A stretch of 64,000 nt of DNA from a virus. The DNA is taken from the IMG/VR virus record IMGVR_UViG_3300015372_000001, positions 16,738 to 80,737 of that record; one strand, 5' to 3'. Below the pieces are notes generated by a model. The model ran no database searches, was not told the DNA's origin, and saw nothing but the letters and a program-made list of their open reading frames with translations. The translations under genes were made by a program, and so were the position numbers. Of this stretch, positions 9,134 through 17,178 are shown piece by piece (positions within the stretch are counted from its first letter, which is position 1; each line of letters starts with the position of its first letter).

Positions 9134-9355
9134 CTAGTTCCAGGGAAAGTTGTCCCTGAGGTACTGGATCCGGGCCTCCTCGGCGAGGTTGGCCAGGTGC
9201 TTGGTGTACTGGTGGCGCGTGTAGAGCCCGAACGCAGTGCAGACCACGGCCGCCGCCAGGTTCATCAGCGAGACCCAGTTCCACACCCACCAGGCGATGA
9301 ACAGGTTGAAGGCGGCCAGACCGAAGTCCATCAGTGCGATCCAGCGCCAGTGCAC
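9134..9355 (-). CDS. small membrane protein
   Basis: 73 residues from GTG 9355, one base after the stop of the gene upstream. Two hydrophobic stretches (LMDFGLAAFNLFIAWWVW and SLMNLAAAVVCTAFGLYT) suggest a two-pass membrane protein with a charged cytoplasmic tail ending NFPWN. Function unknown. Confidence 0.65.
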   Translation of the reverse strand: MHWRWIALMDFGLAAFNLFIAWWVWNWVSLMNLAAAVVCTAFGLYTRHQYTKHLANLAEEARIQYLRDNFPWN

Positions 9356-9356
9356 C

Positions 9357-10232
9357 TCAGTCCACCTCCGGCATGTGGTCGGTGGCGGGCCGGTAGCGCA
9401 TGGTCTGCCGTTCGCGGCCGTTGGCGTAGTCGTTCCAGCTCCTGATCCCGTTGGCCAGGAAGGTGGTCGGCCGGTAGGTGCCGCTGATCGACCGGTAGCC
9501 CTTCTCCGAGATCAGCCAGCGGCGGAAGGCGAGGATCGGGCTGCCGGGGCTCAGGTTGGTGCCGTCGCCCAGCCGCTCCCGGAACTCGGTCTGGGTGTCC
9601 GGACCGTGCTTGGAGTACAGCGAGAGCAGCGCGATCAGGACGCTGACCGAGGTCCGCATCCCGTACCGGCCGACCGCGTTGGAGACGACGTAGCCGGGCC
9701 GGAGCGAGTCCTGGATCGCTGGGCCGACCTCATCGTCGGCCAGCTTGATCAGCAGGTCCTGGGTGGTCATGCCGACCGTGGCCGAGCCCAACGTCGAGGT
9801 GGTGCCGATCACCTCGGGGTAGGCCAGCACCTGGCGGGTGACCGCGGCCAGCACGTTCACGTCGGTGTAACCGGCGATCCGCAGGCTGTCACCCGGCGAC
9901 CGGGCAGCTCCGGTGTCGATCACGCCGAAGGTCTCGGGGTCGGCATCGAAGGCGACCAGACTGGCGACGTGCTTGCGCTGGGCGGCGATCGCGGTGAGCC
10001 GGTGCCGTCCGTCCAGGACGAACCCGGTCGGATCCAGGGCGATCGGCTGGTGGGTGAACTTCCACTCGCCGGTCTCGATCGCGTGCAGGATCTTGGCGAC
10101 GTTCCGCTGGCGGATGGCGCGCTGGTTGCGCTCCGGAGAGACAGTCAGCCACTCGCGGGCCATGGCCGGCGTGATCTTGACCTCCTCGATGCGCATCTTC
10201 CGCTTGCCACCGCCGCTAGGGGTGGTAGTCAT
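9357..10232 (-). CDS. ParB/sulfiredoxin-like domain protein
   Basis: A 291-residue protein. Residues about 35-85 carry the ParB-nuclease-like signature RNVAKILHAIETGEW followed by QPIALDPTGFVLDGRHRL, including the conserved DGRHR loop. The remainder is helical. Proteins of this type occur in many phages, with roles in DNA binding, nicking or modification. The substrate is not known. It shares the unit with an AAA+ ATPase. The start has a weak binding site; an internal ATG at codon 13 is an alternative. Confidence 0.8.
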   Translation of the reverse strand: MTTTPSGGGKRKMRIEEVKITPAMAREWLTVSPERNQRAIRQRNVAKILHAIETGEWKFTHQPIALDPTGFVLDGRHRLTAIAAQRKHVASLVAFDADPETFGVIDTGAARSPGDSLRIAGYTDVNVLAAVTRQVLAYPEVIGTTSTLGSATVGMTTQDLLIKLADDEVGPAIQDSLRPGYVVSNAVGRYGMRTSVSVLIALLSLYSKHGPDTQTEFRERLGDGTNLSPGSPILAFRRWLISEKGYRSISGTYRPTTFLANGIRSWNDYANGRERQTMRYRPATDHMPEVD

Positions 10233-10238
10233 AACTGC

Positions 10239-10508
10239 TCATTCCATGTCGGCCAGGAACTCCATGAACTGGTTGGCCAGTCCGGGGCTCATCTGGATCG
10301 GGATTCGGATTCGGCCGGCCTGGTCGGTCCGGCCAGCAACGAACATCAGCACGCAGAGGTTCACGAGGTCCTCGTCACGGGTGATGACGAGCTCGTTGAC
10401 GCGGATGTACTCGTCAACGAGCACGGCCAGGCGTTCCTCTTCGGTTTCGGTCACGTTGGTGCCGGCGGCCTCGATGGCCTGGGCGGTGAAGGCTTCTTCG
10501 ATCTCCAT
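10239..10508 (-). CDS. hypothetical acidic protein
   Basis: 89 residues from ATG 10508, chosen because GGAGGG lies 4-5 nt upstream; an in-frame ATG at 10541 precedes that site. Acidic helical N-terminus, then VNLCVLMFVAGR. No known family recognised. Confidence 0.65.
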   Translation of the reverse strand: MEIEEAFTAQAIEAAGTNVTETEEERLAVLVDEYIRVNELVITRDEDLVNLCVLMFVAGRTDQAGRIRIPIQMSPGLANQFMEFLADME

Positions 10509-10530
10509 GTGTCCCTCCTTGGGACGCAAT

Positions 10531-10608
10531 GGAGCGAGCACCCGAGTGCCCGCTCCACCGCAGAATGCGACCAGGGAGGGGGCGCAACCCCCCAGTTCTC
10601 CCCCTCCC
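10531..10608 (-). terminator. paired intercistronic hairpins after the AAA+ gene
   Basis: Two stem-loops in the gap downstream of the AAA+ gene: GGGAGGGGG / CCCCCTCCC (10574-10608) and GGAGCG-GCAC / GTGC-CGCTCC (10531-10556). Neither has a T-run. They may act as partial terminators or 3-prime stabilisers. Confidence 0.5.
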
Positions 10609-10619
10609 CGGTCTCTGGG

Positions 10620-12275
10620 CTAGCTGCGCACCATGATCTCGCCGTCGGACAGGTCAACGACGTGGTGCTGCAGCACCCGCTCGAACACGTTCTCGACCGC
10701 CGCCTCCAGAGCAGGCTTGGGCGGCCGGTCGGTGGCCAGCTGGTGCGCGTCGCGCTCGGCGCGCTTGGCGTTGGCCGCCCGGAGGAAGTCCTCGGTCGTC
10801 AGAGGCTGACCGAGCTTCCTGGTCCGGATGATGTTGTGCTTCACCACGTCCTCCAGCGTGCGGACGACGAACGCCGGCATCCAGCCCTCGTAGGCGGTGT
10901 CGAGCTGGGCGTAGTCCAGCTTGGCCCGCTGCGACTCCGGGATGTGGCTGTCGATCAGCCGCTGCAGACCGGGCTGGTCCAACGGGCCGATGACGATGGT
11001 GTGGTCGATCCGGTGACCGCCCTTCATCGACTTCGGGATCTCCTCGGGGTGGTTGGTGGTCATCAGCAGCGTGACCGCGTACCCCTTGGTTCGCATCCCG
11101 TCGAACTCCCCCAGCAGCTTGTCCATGGCGTCGGGGTTCTTGAACAGGTGCTCCACGTCCTCGAGCACCATCACCGTGGGCTGGTCCAGCCGCTGGACGA
11201 ACCGAGTGGCCTGAACCAAGTCCTCGTTCCAGTTCACCTCCACGAAGTTGAACCCGTACTCCAGGCAGTACTGCCCGGCGATCGCCGCCGCGCAGGTCTT
11301 GCCACCACCGTTGTCGCCGGACAACAGCACGTTGTTCGACAGCTTGATGTGGGTCCGCTCCGTCCTCGTGATCGGCTTGCCGTCCTCATCGAGAACCGGC
11401 TTCCGACCCTCAGGGTCGGTCACCCACTCGGTGACCGGCTCGGCTTCGGGATGGTCCGCTGCCACGAGGTTGCCCGCATGGTCGTCGTAGACGATGTTGT
11501 CGTCCTCATCGACCACGTAGACCTTGTGGACCAGGTAGCCAGCGTTGGCCTCCTTGATCAGCTCGTGGCACTCGATCAGCCCGTAGATGTGAGCCTGCAG
11601 CTCCCACCAGTTCTCGGTGGAGTAGGCGATGGTCGCCCGGTCCACCACGTACGGGTCGATGAACTCCGGCTGGGCGGTGACGTTGCGCATCGCCTTCCCG
11701 GCGTAGATCGAGTTCTCCTTGAGGAAGTCCTCGAGGAGCAGGAAGAAGTTCGAGATGTCGGTCTCGTACTTCAGCTTGCCGTAGGCGCTGACCGAGAACG
11801 AGACTCCGTACTCGGGGTGCATCGCCATGCCCAGCTCGAACGTGGTCTCCCAGGGCTTGAAGTACATCGTCCCCCAGGGCACGTTGTAGGACTCGCCGCG
11901 GTTGACCTCGACCGCGATCATCTGCGGCGGCGAGGCGAACCAGCCGGTGGTCCGCTTGCCGAGTGGGGTGTCCCACAGCTGGGTGAGCAGCTTGTTGAAG
12001 TTCCACGCGCCGTCCGGCGGCCGGCACAGGAAGACCTTGGAGAACTCGTAGGTCTCCTCCTCGGCTTCCTTCTTCTCGCGGATGGTCTCCTCGGCGGTCT
12101 CGAGGGCCATGTCCACCGGCAGCGCGATCTTCTTGCCGCCGTCCTTGCGTCGCTCGATCTTCTCGGTCAGGGTGCTGCGGTTCTTGCCGTGCTCGGCAAG
12201 AAGGTCACTGACCCGTCGGCGCTCCTCGTCTGCTGCCTCGGTGCTCCACGGGTCAACCTTCTCCTGCTCTGACAT
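10620..12275 (-). CDS. AAA+ ATPase
   Basis: 551 residues from ATG 12275, behind GGAAGG; an upstream in-frame ATG at 12317 lacks a site. Walker A GDNGGGKT near residue 320 and Walker B VMVLEDVE near residue 370 are intact, followed by MRTKGYAVTLLMTTNHPEEIP and a C-terminal helical lid. The N-terminal 300 residues form a separate domain without a recognised motif. The ATPase core resembles proteasomal or CbbX-type AAA proteins in phages, which remodel or unfold a partner. The target is unknown; neighbouring ParB-like and membrane proteins are candidates. Confidence 0.85.
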   Translation of the reverse strand: MSEQEKVDPWSTEAADEERRRVSDLLAEHGKNRSTLTEKIERRKDGGKKIALPVDMALETAEETIREKKEAEEETYEFSKVFLCRPPDGAWNFNKLLTQLWDTPLGKRTTGWFASPPQMIAVEVNRGESYNVPWGTMYFKPWETTFELGMAMHPEYGVSFSVSAYGKLKYETDISNFFLLLEDFLKENSIYAGKAMRNVTAQPEFIDPYVVDRATIAYSTENWWELQAHIYGLIECHELIKEANAGYLVHKVYVVDEDDNIVYDDHAGNLVAADHPEAEPVTEWVTDPEGRKPVLDEDGKPITRTERTHIKLSNNVLLSGDNGGGKTCAAAIAGQYCLEYGFNFVEVNWNEDLVQATRFVQRLDQPTVMVLEDVEHLFKNPDAMDKLLGEFDGMRTKGYAVTLLMTTNHPEEIPKSMKGGHRIDHTIVIGPLDQPGLQRLIDSHIPESQRAKLDYAQLDTAYEGWMPAFVVRTLEDVVKHNIIRTRKLGQPLTTEDFLRAANAKRAERDAHQLATDRPPKPALEAAVENVFERVLQHHVVDLSDGEIMVRS

Positions 12276-12350
12276 GCTGTGCCTTCCATAGTTGGCTGTA
12301 CTAGGGGTTCGTTGCACGGTCCTGCTGGTTGGTGCTGGTGGTACCTCCTC

Positions 12351-12737
12351 TCAGAGCGATCCGATGTCCCAGATCTGCCGGTAGCTGTTGAGCACGTCCT
12401 GGCACTGGGGGTCGTTCTGATCGACCCAGGTGGGGACGGGCTTGGGGTAGGACAGGGTGTAGGTCTCGGTCATCCCGGCGATCGGGTAGTGCTCGCAGAT
12501 CGCGTAGTCGCGCTTGGCGTCTCCACCCGTGCCGAGCATCAGGACTGCGAGCAGGTCTCCTTGCCTCAGCATCTGCGTCCGGGCCTGGGTGGCGCGTGCC
12601 TTCCCGAGTTCGGTGAGGTGGAGGGTGTGAGCGATCTTGTAGTCCTTGTCGATCAGGAACATGACCTCGCGTCCGGACATGACCGAGATCACGGCCTGGA
12701 CGACGCTTCTCAGCATCGGGTCTTCGGGTTCTTTCAT
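12351..12737 (-). CDS. hypothetical protein
   Basis: 128 residues from ATG 12737, set by AAGGAG upstream. The longer open frame to 12977 overlaps the upstream gene and is discounted. It contains VMFLIDKDYKIAHTLHLTELGKARATQA. No family recognised. Confidence 0.7.
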   Translation of the reverse strand: MKEPEDPMLRSVVQAVISVMSGREVMFLIDKDYKIAHTLHLTELGKARATQARTQMLRQGDLLAVLMLGTGGDAKRDYAICEHYPIAGMTETYTLSYPKPVPTWVDQNDPQCQDVLNSYRQIWDIGSL

Positions 12738-12771
12738 GGGTCTCTCCTTGCTGACGAGGGGAAGCGAAAGG

Positions 12772-12807
12772 AGGGGAGGGACCCGTGCCGAAACGGGCCC
12801 CTCCCCT
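12772..12807 (-). terminator. intercistronic hairpin
   Basis: Long stem AGGGGAGGG-CCCGT / ACGGG-CCCTCCCCT between the gene ending at 12818 and the next leftward gene. No T-run follows, so it could be an intrinsic terminator of actinobacterial type or an RNA stability element. Confidence 0.55.
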
Positions 12808-12817
12808 GGGGTGACTC

Positions 12818-13876
12818 TCAGGCGACCTTGCTGCCCTTGAGCCGGTCGTGCTCTGCCTTCAGCCGGATGATCTTGTTCAGCCGGCTGTTCTCGGCCATCG
12901 CTCCGCGGTAAAGCGCCGAGGGGTAGATCCCTGACTCCTCGGAACTGGCGATCGGCACCTCGTGCTCCGATCCCCACTGCAGAAGCAAGGACTTCTTGAA
13001 GTCCTCGTGGATCTCTGCGACGGTGGCCGACTTCTTGACCTTGGAGTGCTTACCCGCCCGAACGTGGATGAGGTTCTGGCGACCCTGCAGTTCGCAGATG
13101 TACTCCTTGTCCTGGTCGGGCTTGTTCATCTCGGCGTTGATGAGCACGTCCAGGTCGTTGAAACGCTTGGCAAGCGTCTCGGTCGGGATCAGGTCGCCCT
13201 CGGGCAGCTTGACCTTGTAGCCGTTGCCCTTGGCGGGCTCGGCGGCCGAGGAGTCCTCGGTCTTCTCGACCTCGGCCGGAGCCTCAGTCACAGGCGGAGC
13301 CTCGGGCGAGGTCTTGGTCACGACGACCTCGACCTCCTCGGTCTCGTCGGTGAGAGCCTCGAAGACAGCATCGACTGCCTCCTTGACCTTCTCCTCCGCG
13401 ACCTTCCGGGACTTCTTCTTCGGAGCCTTCGGCTCCTCAGGGGCGGGGGCGACCTCGATCGCCACCACCTTCTCCTTGCCTCGCCAGTTCTTCCTGGTGA
13501 CGATCGTCACCACGAGGCCCAACAGGACGAGTCCCGTCAGCGCCGCGAGCAGCTTGGAGCCCATCATGACCGCGAGGGCCACTCCGACTCCGTACGCCAC
13601 CGGCTGAACCACCATCCGGTTGGCCCACTGGACCCCCGGGTGTGCCCAGTGCCAGGCCTTGGATCCGGCGAACTTCGCCTTGTCCCAGGCCCAGGTGACT
13701 GGGGTGAGGTGGAATGCCCAGTTGCCGGCCTTCTTGGCGAACTGGACGGCCTTGGAGGTCGCGGTCTTCGCGAACTCCAGAGCCTTCCGGGCCATGGCCC
13801 GGAAGCGATCCGACACGCGCGCCATGAAGGCGTCACGGTTGGGGATCGCAGGCACAACTGCAACTGCTGCAGCCAT
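12818..13876 (-). CDS. membrane protein with cytoplasmic acidic domain
   Basis: 352 residues from ATG 13876; GTG 13885 is also possible, but the GAAAGGG site spaces better to the ATG. A basic amphipathic N-terminal region is followed by a hydrophobic segment, VALAVMMGSKLLAALTGLVLLGLVVTIV, quoted here in two parts: VALAVMMGSKLLAAL and TGLVLLGLVVTIV. Next come a Lys/Ala/Glu/Pro-rich linker and a C-terminal soluble part. First gene of leftward unit 1, behind an attenuator-like leader. Function unknown. Confidence 0.72.
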   Translation of the reverse strand: MAAAVAVVPAIPNRDAFMARVSDRFRAMARKALEFAKTATSKAVQFAKKAGNWAFHLTPVTWAWDKAKFAGSKAWHWAHPGVQWANRMVVQPVAYGVGVALAVMMGSKLLAALTGLVLLGLVVTIVTRKNWRGKEKVVAIEVAPAPEEPKAPKKKSRKVAEEKVKEAVDAVFEALTDETEEVEVVVTKTSPEAPPVTEAPAEVEKTEDSSAAEPAKGNGYKVKLPEGDLIPTETLAKRFNDLDVLINAEMNKPDQDKEYICELQGRQNLIHVRAGKHSKVKKSATVAEIHEDFKKSLLLQWGSEHEVPIASSEESGIYPSALYRGAMAENSRLNKIIRLKAEHDRLKGSKVA

Positions 13877-13922
13877 GGTGATCACACCCTTTCATGATGT
13901 GGTCGTTGGGGTTTGCACACCG

Positions 13923-13988
13923 GGCCCTCTTCGAGGCCGCTCCGCAGAGCCGGTCGATTGCCACACGTCTTCGGCCCTCTTCGAGGCC
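13923..13988. repeat. two copies of a 16-bp hairpin-forming repeat
   Basis: GGCCCTCTTCGAGGCC occurs at 13923-13938 and 13973-13988. Each copy can fold as GGCC(C)TC/GAGGCC with a short TTC loop. The 50-bp spacing and position between terminator and first gene suggest a regulatory RNA or protein-binding element. Confidence 0.6.
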
Positions 13989-14010
13989 CACCCGCAGGTT
14001 CCGGACATGC

Positions 14011-14040
14011 AAAAAGCCCCTGACCATCGGGGTCAGGGGC
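14011..14040 (-). terminator. attenuator-like terminator in leader 1
   Basis: Read leftward: GCCCCTGACC pairs with GGTCAGGGGC (14016-14025/14031-14040), followed by TTTTTGCATGTC. It lies between the unit's promoter and its first gene, so full termination would silence the unit unless relieved. Confidence 0.75.
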
Positions 14041-14112
14041 TTCAGTGGGCGGATGGCCTCTGACAGCCATCCGTCCTGTTTCCGCGCAGGCAGAAGCCCA
14101 CGCACTGGAATC

Positions 14113-14141
14113 AGTGTATCACATACACAACACTGGGTCCA
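14113..14141 (-). promoter_or_regulatory. promoter of leftward unit 1
   Basis: Leftward -35 TGGACC (14136-14141), 17-bp spacer, -10 TACACT (14113-14118). It matches four of six bases in each box. Confidence 0.5.
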
Positions 14142-14218
14142 GGAGACATCGGCAGTGGCCGGTGGGGACCGCGCACCGTGGGGATGCCGTCCTGCCTAAC
14201 CGGCCACCACCGTGGACC

Positions 14219-14246
14219 GGCCCCTCCACCGGACAACAGAGGGGCC
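14219..14246 (-). terminator. end hairpin of leftward unit 2
   Basis: GGCCCCTC / GAGGGGCC 8-bp stem just after the stop of the last unit 2 gene (14253). No T-run. Confidence 0.5.
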
Positions 14247-14252
14247 AGTCGT

Positions 14253-14510
14253 CTATGGGCTGGCCTTGCGCCTGACGGCGCACTGCTCGCACCAGCCGAT
14301 GAACCGGTCACGCCGGTCCTGCCCCAGCCGCCACAGCTCGTCGGCGATGAAGTTCGGCACCATCCGGGCGTTCTTCATCCCCGAGCAGTACGGGACGCTG
14401 TGCAGCAGCGCGACTCCTCCCATCGCGGTGGCGGTGGTGTACATGACGCCGTTGCTGGTGCGCTCCCAGTCGGCGAGCACCGACATGGTGGGCGTGAAGG
14501 TGTCAGGCAT
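14253..14510 (-). CDS. hypothetical protein
   Basis: 85 residues from ATG 14510, fixed by AGGAGG 5-6 nt upstream and overlapping the previous gene by 8 nt. Last gene of leftward unit 2. It contains MYTTATAMGGVALLHSVPYC and a Trp-rich C-terminus. No family recognised. Confidence 0.7.
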   Translation of the reverse strand: MPDTFTPTMSVLADWERTSNGVMYTTATAMGGVALLHSVPYCSGMKNARMVPNFIADELWRLGQDRRDRFIGWCEQCAVRRKASP

Positions 14511-14763
14511 CGGCTGCCTCCTTCTGGTCCGAGTCGTGCCAGGCCAGCCAGTCGGCGAACCCGACGGTGGTGTCACCTAGCGCGACCTCCTGCTGCCAGA
14601 GCGCGTACGCGCCCAGGCTGCTCGGGTCCACGGCGGCAGCACGCTCCCGAGCGCGTCGATCTGCTGCCTCCATGCAGGTGGCGATCCGGTCCAGGTGGTG
14701 CCGGATCATGCTGATGTCGCCGCAGAACTGATGGTCCATGCGGCTACCCGGCTCTCCTGGCAT
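14503..14763 (-). CDS. hypothetical protein
   Basis: 86 residues. The start ATG at 14763 overlaps the previous stop (TGATG). Helical, charged, with FADWLAWHDSDQKE near the end. No recognised domain. Translationally coupled within the unit. Confidence 0.65.
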   Translation of the reverse strand: MPGEPGSRMDHQFCGDISMIRHHLDRIATCMEAADRRARERAAAVDPSSLGAYALWQQEVALGDTTVGFADWLAWHDSDQKEAADA

Positions 14764-15140
14764 CAGCCCTCACCTCCGTGCTGGACGTGGAGATCCTCGA
14801 TCTCCTTGTTCCGCCTGGCTTCTCTCTCGGCGTGGTGAATGTCGCACAGCGTCTTCCACCAGCCGTGGATCGACCGGGTTTCGGCTCGCTTCCCGCACAC
14901 CTCGCAGAGCTTGGTGGAGGCCTCCTCGGCGATGGCGATCGCCTCGTGGAAGCCCTCGGCGTCGGACTGGGCGTAGTACCGCAGCCCGCCGAACTTCTCC
15001 TTGACCTGCTGGAGGGTGAAGTCCGGGTCCAGGTCGTTGAGCTGGAGCTCCAGGTTGCGGAGCAGTTGGTGCCAGCCCTCACCGACGTTGCTAGCCGCAG
15101 TCATCATCGGTGATGCCTGCGGCCCGAAACAGGTGGTCAT
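14763..15140 (-). CDS. conserved Cys-containing phage protein
   Basis: 125 residues. VGEGWHQLLRNLELQL, QVKEKFGGLRYY and CEVCGKRAETRSIHGWWKTLC form the pattern of a family frequent in actinophages and bacteria. A probable zinc site comes from CEVC plus the later Cys and His (TLCDIHH). Function unknown. Confidence 0.78.
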   Translation of the reverse strand: MTTCFGPQASPMMTAASNVGEGWHQLLRNLELQLNDLDPDFTLQQVKEKFGGLRYYAQSDAEGFHEAIAIAEEASTKLCEVCGKRAETRSIHGWWKTLCDIHHAEREARRNKEIEDLHVQHGGEG

Positions 15141-15511
15141 GACACTCCCTCGGTTTCCTGTGGTTCACGAGCCCAGTACTCGTGAACCTGATCCCAGCCA
15201 TCCAGCCGCTGACCGGCCAGGTGCATCACGTAGATGTCGGCGACGTGCATCATCACTCCGTAGCCCTCCATCGGGCCGCGGGTCACGATGATCCCGCCGA
15301 CGTTGGCGGTCTGCTTGGCACCGGTCACCTCGACCAGCGCCACCAGTTGGGCGAGCTCGTGGACCACCACGTCGTACGTCGGGCAGTCCTTGATGCCGCG
15401 GACTACCTTCAGGATCTGGTAGACCCGTCTGGCCTGCTCGCGCAGATGGTCGTTGTCCTTCAGCTCCGCGCTGCGGGGCATCCACTCGTGGTTCGGATCC
15501 AAGTTGCTCAT
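15137..15511 (-). CDS. hypothetical protein
   Basis: 124 residues from ATG 15511, placed by AAGGAGA upstream and an ATGA overlap with the stop of the previous gene. Soluble, mixed alpha/beta, with VRGIKDCPTYDVVVHELAQL. No family recognised. Confidence 0.7.
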   Translation of the reverse strand: MSNLDPNHEWMPRSAELKDNDHLREQARRVYQILKVVRGIKDCPTYDVVVHELAQLVALVEVTGAKQTANVGGIIVTRGPMEGYGVMMHVADIYVMHLAGQRLDGWDQVHEYWAREPQETEGVS

Positions 15512-15717
15512 GTCTCTCCTTTCTCGTGCTCTAGGTTGTGTTGCTCGGCGTACTTCGCGGAGAGCTCGGCGAGCCCTCCCAGACCCTCGGTGAACCGGGG
15601 CCATGCGTGCCCGCAGTGCGGGCACACCCAGTACAGAACTCCGTCGTAGACCCCGAGCACCTCGTAGCCGAGGTAGTCGGGCTCCTCGCACTCCGGGCAG
15701 CCGTCCGGTTCGGCCAT
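15508..15717 (-). CDS. zinc-ribbon protein
   Basis: 69 residues from ATG 15717, which overlaps the stop of the upstream gene. Two CxxC knuckles (CPEC and CPHC) separated by about 24 residues define a zinc ribbon. Short acidic tail. Binding of nucleic acid or protein is inference. Confidence 0.75.
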   Translation of the reverse strand: MAEPDGCPECEEPDYLGYEVLGVYDGVLYWVCPHCGHAWPRFTEGLGGLAELSAKYAEQHNLEHEKGET

Positions 15718-16079
15718 CAGCCGTTGTAGAGCGAGGTAGTGCCGACGAATGCTCCGGACCACTCCCAGTTGTCCAGCCAGTAGGCGTTGAAGTCACGCTC
15801 GTCCAGCTGAACGGTGTCGTTCACCTCGGCTTCGAGGCGGGCGATCATCACGTCGTAGGACTTCGCGTAGCTGGTGGGCTTCGGAAGCTTGTTCAGCGGA
15901 GAGAAGCTCTGGTAGTTCAGCTTCTGATCCTTCTCCGCTCGATCAGCGACCTTGCGAAGCTCCCGGATCGCCTTCTTCAGCCAGGTCCTCCGGGCCTTCT
16001 TGTACTCCTTGATGTGCTTGGTCCGGTTCTCCTGGAGTTTGTCCAGGAGGTCGGTGGTCTTGACCTCGGTGGGCTTCAC
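15717..16079 (-). CDS. conserved phage protein, 120 aa
   Basis: GTG start at 16079, chosen because AAGGAG lies 6 nt upstream; it overlaps the previous stop as GTGA. DLLDKLQENRTKHIKEYKK and RLEAEVNDTVQLDERDF are typical of a widespread actinophage family. The N-terminal half is a Lys-rich helix. Function unknown. Confidence 0.8.
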   Translation of the reverse strand: MKPTEVKTTDLLDKLQENRTKHIKEYKKARRTWLKKAIRELRKVADRAEKDQKLNYQSFSPLNKLPKPTSYAKSYDVMIARLEAEVNDTVQLDERDFNAYWLDNWEWSGAFVGTTSLYNG

Positions 16080-16483
16080 GGTGTTCTCCTTACTGGGTCG
16101 TTGCTGGGGCCGGTTGGCGGATGCCAGTTGCCCTTCTCGTCGCGGTACGCGGGGGTGTCGAGCATCATCACTTCGTCCTCGATCTGGTCGCCGATGGTGG
16201 TGCCGGCGGCGTTCAGGATCTTGGAGCCGCAGTCGGTGCAGCGCATCGGACGGGCTCGCGCCGTCTTCGCATCGCTGCGCTTCTCCAGCTCCTCGGTGAT
16301 CTCGGTCTCGCCGATGAAGCAGATCCCGCCGACGATGATGGCCGGGATGCCCATGGCGAAGGCGGTGGCCATCAGCGCCTTCCCGGCCGGGTCCGGCAGC
16401 CAGTAGCTGACCATCAGCGCGATCCAGGCCACCACCACGGTCACCACCGCGAACGCGGTCACCAGGCGGATGTTGTGCCGCAT
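16076..16483 (-). CDS. membrane protein with CxxC motif
   Basis: 135 residues. Two transmembrane segments near residues 7-30 (LVTAFAVVTVVVAWIALMV) and 36-58, then a soluble tail with MRCTDCGSKI. The tail probably lies in the cytoplasm. Function unknown. Confidence 0.7.
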   Translation of the reverse strand: MRHNIRLVTAFAVVTVVVAWIALMVSYWLPDPAGKALMATAFAMGIPAIIVGGICFIGETEITEELEKRSDAKTARARPMRCTDCGSKILNAAGTTIGDQIEDEVMMLDTPAYRDEKGNWHPPTGPSNDPVRRTP

Positions 16484-16839
16484 CAGTAGCCACGCTCCTC
16501 GCGGATCGTCTTGCGGGCGATCTCCCGGAACCGGCCTTCGAGATCGAGCTCGGTCTTCATCTGGGCCAGTTCCTTGGTGTCGCTGGTGATCACCTGGGCC
16601 TTCTGCTGCTGGTCCAGGTAGATGTTCTTCTCCAGCGCCATCGAGGACCGGTGGTTGGAGTGGTACCAGCCGAGCGCGACGTTGGCGGCGACCGCGGTCG
16701 CGAAGAACAGCACCCCGGACCAGATGAACCGGTAGTTCACCCCGGTGCCCATCCAGATGCCGATCAGTACCAGGGCGAACGCGATCGTGTAGAAGATCGC
16801 GATGTACTTGCTGTAGCGCAGGAAGTCGTTCCAGGTCAT
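16483..16839 (-). CDS. two-pass membrane protein with helical tail
   Basis: 118 residues from ATG 16839 behind GAGGAGAG. Hydrophobic stretches at about residues 12-32 and 38-58, then a Gln/Lys/Glu-rich helix. Overlaps the next start by one base. It forms a membrane-protein pair with the following gene. Confidence 0.68.
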   Translation of the reverse strand: MTWNDFLRYSKYIAIFYTIAFALVLIGIWMGTGVNYRFIWSGVLFFATAVAANVALGWYHSNHRSSMALEKNIYLDQQQKAQVITSDTKELAQMKTELDLEGRFREIARKTIREERGY

Positions 16840-17114
16840 GTTCTCTCCTCAGGGTGTTGGGCTTCGTAGAAGTCGATGGAGCCGATCACCATCTGGCCCC
16901 ACAGGTTCACGTCGGACTGGTCCGGGCCGAGGGCGGCTGCATAGGCCAGCCCGACCTCCTCGCGGAGGATCTCCTTGCCGTCGGCGATCCGGGTGACGGT
17001 GAGGATCCCGCGCCAGCTGTTGGTCTCCATCCGGGTCACGTCGGCCCGCCAGGCTCCGTCATCGACGCCTGCGGACCAGACCAGCCCGGCGATCTCGGCG
17101 GGTTCTTCGGTCAT
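16836..17114 (-). CDS. hypothetical protein
   Basis: 92 residues from ATG 17114 behind GAGGAG, 6 nt away. Acidic and soluble, with SWRGILTVTRIADGKEILREE strand-like stretches. No family recognised. Confidence 0.68.
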   Translation of the reverse strand: MTEEPAEIAGLVWSAGVDDGAWRADVTRMETNSWRGILTVTRIADGKEILREEVGLAYAAALGPDQSDVNLWGQMVIGSIDFYEAQHPEERT

Positions 17115-17136
17115 GGCAGCTCCTCTCACAAGTCGA

Positions 17137-17173
17137 GGGGGCAGCAAGCAGGACGTGCCTGCTCACTGCCCCC
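17137..17173 (-). terminator. intercistronic hairpin
   Basis: Stem GGGGGCAG / CTGCCCCC (17137-17144/17166-17173) continued by AGCAGG / CCTGCT. Lies between two leftward genes without a T-run. Confidence 0.5.
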
Positions 17174-17178
17174 TGGTC

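Larger units (their letters stand above)
13877..14252 (-). promoter_or_regulatory. leader and control region of leftward unit 1
   Basis: A 376-nt gap without a long gene. Reading leftward it holds the end hairpin of unit 2 (14219-14246), a promoter (14113-14141), hairpin GGATGGC/GCCATCC (14051-14072), a terminator-like hairpin with TTTTT (14011-14040), two exact copies of GGCCCTCTTCGAGGCC exactly 50 bp apart (13923-13938 and 13973-13988), then the first gene. A 38-codon frame starts at the ATG just after the T-run. The layout fits transcription attenuation. Confidence 0.6.
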
